From Flavobacteriaceae bacterium (GTDB lineage: Bacteria; Bacteroidota; Bacteroidia; Flavobacteriales; Flavobacteriaceae): a DNA stretch of 9,106 nucleotides. Numbering within the stretch: the first letter of the stretch is position 1; the number at the start of each line of letters is the position of its first letter. The translations under genes were made by a program, and so were the position numbers. Shown here piece after piece: positions 6,114-9,106 of the stretch. The notes beneath the pieces are model-generated. The model was not told where the DNA came from. It made no database searches and saw only the letters and a program-made list of their open reading frames with translations. Location: the NCBI GenBank assembly GCA_002713705.1, contig PAUJ01000011.1, forward strand, positions 1 to 9,106. The letters run 5' to 3'.

Positions 6114-6443
6114 TTATAAGTTATCTTTAATTTTGAGTAGTTCAGTTTTTACAGTTTCTAATTTTCTGATAATTTCAAAATTACTTATAGTTTTGTGTTT
6201 ATTTTCTTTAAGATGAGTTTTTGCTCCTTCCAAGGTAAATCCACGTTCTTTGACGAGGTGGTATATGAGCTCTAAATTCTTAATGTCTTCTGATGTAAAC
6301 TTTCGATCGCCTTTTGCATTTTTTTTAGGCTTAATTATATCAAATTCTTTTTCCCAAAAACGTATCAAAGAGTTATTTACAGAAAAAGCTTTTGCAACTT
6401 CTCCAATTCCATAATATCTTTTTTCTGGTAATTCTATTTTCAT
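6114..6443 (-). CDS. small MerR-family transcriptional regulator
   Basis: 109 residues. The N-terminal winged helix is clear: YYGIGEVAKAF (10-20), SLIRFWEKEF (25-34), then 'KPKKNAKGDRKFTSEDI' as wing and 'LELIYHLVKERGFTLEGAK' as the second half of the MerR DNA-binding fold. The remaining tail (about 80-109) is a short Lys/Glu-rich helix suited to dimer pairing. There is no effector-binding domain and no metal-binding Cys, so it is one of the short MerR proteins rather than a metal or drug sensor. Its ATG follows the stop codon of the M23 peptidase gene with no intervening base, which implies translational coupling and a shared transcript. A role in controlling envelope or cell-wall genes is suggested only by that partner. 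Targets are unknown. The 3' end converges on der. Confidence 0.93.
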   Translation of the reverse strand: MKIELPEKRYYGIGEVAKAFSVNNSLIRFWEKEFDIIKPKKNAKGDRKFTSEDIKNLELIYHLVKERGFTLEGAKTHLKENKHKTISNFEIIRKLETVKTELLKIKDNL

Positions 6444-7421
6444 TTAATCCAATGATTGATTTTCTTGTCCTGCTACTTTTAGTAATTCAGCAAACTCTTC
6501 AGAGCTTAAGTCTCCATAATAGAAATTAATAGGATTTAATTTTTTTTTATCTTTAATTATTTCATAATGTAAATGTGGAGCTTGTGACCTACCAGTACTA
6601 CCTACAAAACCAATTAAATCTCCGCGTTTTACTTTCTGTCCTTTTTTAACAGCATACTTGTAAAGGTGTGCATATAAACTAACATAACCAAATCCATGAT
6701 CAATTCTAATGTGACGGCCATATCCAGATGAACGTCTGTCGGCTCTCTTTACAACTCCATTGCCAGTTGCATAAACTGGAGTTCCCCTTGGGGCGGTAAA
6801 ATCCATTCCTTTATGAAATTTCCTAGCTTTTGTAAATGGATCTGATCGATATCCATAACCAGAAGCCATGCGTGTTAAATCTTCATTTTTTACAGGTTGA
6901 ATTGTAGGAATGGCTTTTAATAATTTTTCTTTTTCTTCAGCAAGTATTGCTATTTCATCTAAAGATTTTGATTGTACAACAATTTGTTTAGTAAGTATAT
7001 CTATTTTTTTACTAGTATTAATTATTAGATTTGAATTGTCAAAACCTTCTAGGTTTTTATACCGATTAATTCCTCCAAATCCTGCTTTTCTTTGTTCTTC
7101 AGAAATTGGATTAGCTTCAAAATAAACTCTGTAAATTGCATTATCTCTTTCCTCTAACTCAGATAAAACTTTTTGAGCTTGTCCCATTTTTTTATTTAAT
7201 AACTCAAATTGCAACTCCATATTAACAAGCTCTCTTTTTAAAGCTTTTTCTTTTGGACTTACAATATACGGGATGTTTAAATAGATGATAAGTAGCAGAA
7301 AACCACTTAATAGCATACCAAATATGCTCATTAAAAAGATTTTTATTTTTTTACCTTTTTTATGATCTATTTTTCGATACGATAAGGTATCACTATCGTA
7401 GTAATATTTTACCATAGACAT
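6444..7421 (-). CDS. membrane-anchored M23 family peptidoglycan endopeptidase
   Basis: 325 residues. The topology is a short cytoplasmic N-terminus with 'KYYYDSDTLSYRKI', typical of this Bacteroidota subgroup, one transmembrane helix (about 28-48), then a periplasmic coiled-coil-prone stretch (about 57-100 and 135-170), and a LytM/M23 domain from about 185 to 302. The zinc ligands are all present: His203 and Asp207 (HKGMD) and His285 (HLH). The catalytic histidines His252 (LYAHL) and His283 are present too, so an active enzyme cutting peptide cross-links in peptidoglycan is expected, unlike the degenerate EnvC/NlpD-type activators. ATG 7421 is chosen; Met3 is possible but would hardly change the protein. 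It is first in a two-gene unit with the MerR-like regulator and divergent from alaS. Similar M23 proteins help cell elongation, shape or division, but which of these applies here is not visible. Confidence 0.95.
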   Translation of the reverse strand: MSMVKYYYDSDTLSYRKIDHKKGKKIKIFLMSIFGMLLSGFLLLIIYLNIPYIVSPKEKALKRELVNMELQFELLNKKMGQAQKVLSELEERDNAIYRVYFEANPISEEQRKAGFGGINRYKNLEGFDNSNLIINTSKKIDILTKQIVVQSKSLDEIAILAEEKEKLLKAIPTIQPVKNEDLTRMASGYGYRSDPFTKARKFHKGMDFTAPRGTPVYATGNGVVKRADRRSSGYGRHIRIDHGFGYVSLYAHLYKYAVKKGQKVKRGDLIGFVGSTGRSQAPHLHYEIIKDKKKLNPINFYYGDLSSEEFAELLKVAGQENQSLD

Positions 7422-7435
7422 CCGTTAAAAAATCT

Positions 7436-7443
7436 TATTTTTG
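7436..7443 (+). promoter_or_regulatory. possible alaS -7 promoter element
   Basis: TATTTTTG fits TAnnTTTG on the plus strand but has no TTG upstream and would leave a leader of about 90 bases before the alaS ATG. It is the best candidate in the 117-base gap, but a weak one. Confidence 0.3.
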
Positions 7444-7479
7444 CTCATTAGGGATATTGGTTTAATCAAAAACGAACTG

Positions 7480-7487
7480 CAAATATA
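7480..7487 (-). promoter_or_regulatory. M23-MerR operon -7 promoter element
   Basis: Read on the minus strand the sequence is TATATTTG, a full TAnnTTTG match followed by GC, about 58 bases upstream of the M23 ATG. No TTG is found at -33. A perfect 10-bp palindrome CCTAATTAGG (7507-7516) sits at about that distance. Confidence 0.5.
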
Positions 7488-7538
7488 GAAATTGTGTAAG
7501 AAACCCCCTAATTAGGCTTATTATTAAATAATTAACTT

Positions 7539-9106
7539 ATGACTTCAAAGGAAATACGTTCCAGATATTTAGATTTTTTTAAATCGAAATCACATGCGAT
7601 AGTGCCGTCAGCACCTATGGTAGTTAAAGACGATCCAACTTTAATGTTTACCAATGCGGGTATGAATCAGTTTAAAGAATATTTTTTAGGTCATAAAGCG
7701 ATAGATAATAAACGTGTAGCAGATACTCAAAAATGTCTTCGTGTAAGCGGAAAACACAACGATTTAGAAGAAGTAGGTATGGATACCTATCACCATACGA
7801 TGTTCGAAATGTTAGGGAATTGGAGTTTTGGAGATTATTTTAAAAAAGAAGCGATTGAATGGGCTTGGGAGTTTTTAACCAAGGAGATGAAAATTGATAA
7901 GGATTCTTTATATGTAACCATATTTGAAGGAGATCAATCTGAAGGATTAGCTAGGGACACAGAAGCCTATGATTTATGGAAGAATTTACTACCAGAAGAG
8001 AGAATTATAAACGGTAACAAAAAAGATAATTTTTGGGAAATGGGAGAACAGGGACCTTGCGGGCCTTGCAGTGAAATACATGTAGATATTAGACCCAAAG
8101 CTGATAGAGAAAAAATTAGTGGATTGGATTTAGTAAATAAAGACCATCCTCAAGTTGTTGAACTTTGGAATTTGGTCTTTATGCAATTTAACAGGAAAGC
8201 AAATGGAAGTTTAGAAAACCTTCCAGCATTGCATGTAGATACTGGAATGGGCTTTGAACGCCTTTGTATGGTCATGCAAAAAACACAAAGCAATTACGAT
8301 ACCGATGTTTTTAGACCTTTAATGCAAGAGGTTGAAACCATCACTAATAATGAATATGGTAAAGACGAAAAAGTAGATATTGCTATTCGTGTTATTGCCG
8401 ATCATCTTAGAGCGGTGGCATTCTCAATTGCTGACGGACAAATACCTAGCAATACAGGAGCAGGATATGTAATTAGAAGAATTTTACGAAGAGCTGTTCG
8501 CTATGGTTTTACTTTTTTAGGAACAAAAAAACCATTTATATATCAGTTAGTAGATACCTTAACTAAACAAATGGGAACTGCTTTTCCTGAGTTAGTAAGA
8601 GAAAATAAATTAATTTCTATTGTAATTAAAGAAGAAGAACATTCGTTTTTAAGAACCTTAGACCAAGGTTTAGTATTATTAGAAAATGTTATTCAGAATG
8701 CAGATTCTAGCATAATTTCTGGTAAAAAAGCATTTGAAATGTATGACACTTTTGGATTCCCTAAAGATTTAACTGCTTTAATTTTAAGAGAACGAGGGCT
8801 AGACCTAGACGAAGCTGAATTTGAGTTAGAACTTCAAAAACAAAAAGAACGTTCAAGAGCGGCCACCAAAGTAGAAACAGGAGATTGGATTGTATTGGTC
8901 GAAGATGATGTTCAGGAATTTATTGGCTATGACTATTTAGAAACAAAAGTGAAGATCGCTCGTTATAGAAAAACAAAAACAAAAAAGCATGGTGAATTTT
9001 ACCAAGTAGTTTTCAATTTAACACCATTTTATCCAGAAGGTGGTGGGCAAGACGGTGATAAAGGATATTTAGAATCATCACATGGAGATTTGGTTTATAT
9101 TGTAGA
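7539..9106 (+). CDS. alaS: alanyl-tRNA synthetase, 3'-truncated by window edge
   Basis: 522 codons are present and the frame is open at the right edge; the whole enzyme is usually about 870 residues. It charges tRNA-Ala in the cytoplasm and hydrolyses mischarged Ser/Gly-tRNA-Ala. Class II catalytic features are visible in order: 'FTNAGMNQF' (37-45), 'GKHNDLEEVG', 'HHTMFEMLGNWSFGDYFK', the 'GEQGPCGPCSEIHVD' loop, and motif 3 DTGMGFERL (234-242). The tRNA-recognition region contains ADHLRA (287-292) and 'GYVIRRILRRAVR'. The editing domain begins with TPFYPEGGGQDGDKG (495-509); its zinc-binding HxxxH and the C-Ala domain lie beyond the window. ATG 7539 gives the canonical N-terminus, with Arg-Tyr-Leu-Phe-Phe spacing as in 'IRSRYLDFFKSKSH'. 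It is divergent from the M23 peptidase gene. I see no tRNA-like or T-box leader element. Confidence 0.98.
   Translation, partial: MTSKEIRSRYLDFFKSKSHAIVPSAPMVVKDDPTLMFTNAGMNQFKEYFLGHKAIDNKRVADTQKCLRVSGKHNDLEEVGMDTYHHTMFEMLGNWSFGDYFKKEAIEWAWEFLTKEMKIDKDSLYVTIFEGDQSEGLARDTEAYDLWKNLLPEERIINGNKKDNFWEMGEQGPCGPCSEIHVDIRPKADREKISGLDLVNKDHPQVVELWNLVFMQFNRKANGSLENLPALHVDTGMGFERLCMVMQKTQSNYDTDVFRPLMQEVETITNNEYGKDEKVDIAIRVIADHLRAVAFSIADGQIPSNTGAGYVIRRILRRAVRYGFTFLGTKKPFIYQLVDTLTKQMGTAFPELVRENKLISIVIKEEEHSFLRTLDQGLVLLENVIQNADSSIISGKKAFEMYDTFGFPKDLTALILRERGLDLDEAEFELELQKQKERSRAATKVETGDWIVLVEDDVQEFIGYDYLETKVKIARYRKTKTKKHGEFYQVVFNLTPFYPEGGGQDGDKGYLESSHGDLVYIV

Noticed and set aside
7501..7538. T-box or attenuator in the alaS leader
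   Set aside because: No T-box sequence or leader peptide with Ala codons is visible, and only a short palindrome is present.
1..9106. tRNA, rRNA, CRISPR, insertion sequence or phage att site
   Set aside because: I searched both strands by eye for cloverleaf ends, regular spaced repeats and transposase motifs and saw none.

Overview
The window looks like chromosomal DNA of a member of the Flavobacteriaceae (Bacteroidota). It is very AT-rich, its genes are preceded by TAnnTTTG-type -7 promoter elements rather than TATAAT boxes, clear Shine-Dalgarno sequences are rare, and the Era, Der, MerR, M23 and AlaS proteins read like typical flavobacterial versions. No RNA gene, insertion sequence, CRISPR array or phage gene is visible.

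Left part (1-3113): an accessory-looking gene group around a divergent promoter region. To the left on the minus strand run a secreted TPR/NTF2-like protein and, 42 bases behind it, an NTF2/SnoaL-like lipoprotein cut by the window edge. To the right on the plus strand run an HxlR-family regulator and, 43 bases behind it, a lipoprotein made of two nearly identical YdhR-like alpha/beta-barrel (ABM) domains. The two divergent promoters overlap, and their -33 TTG elements are the two arms of one short dyad, TTGcGTtACaCAA. This makes a single HxlR operator controlling all four genes a testable idea. The substrate, if there is one, is unknown.

Middle part (3114-6107): two essential ribosome-assembly GTPases, era and der, on the plus strand, separated by about 520 bases without a convincing gene. 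Each has its own promoter, and the two -7 regions agree at 14 of 15 bases. The der start is best placed at ATG 4803; the longer frame opening at TTG 4698 would begin upstream of the promoter.

Right part (6114-9106): a minus-strand pair, an M23 peptidoglycan endopeptidase followed with no gap by a small MerR-family regulator, converges on der with only 6 bases between the stop codons. Divergent from it is alaS (alanyl-tRNA synthetase), cut by the right edge after 522 codons. This is ordinary housekeeping gene content. The left part is the most unusual portion of the window.
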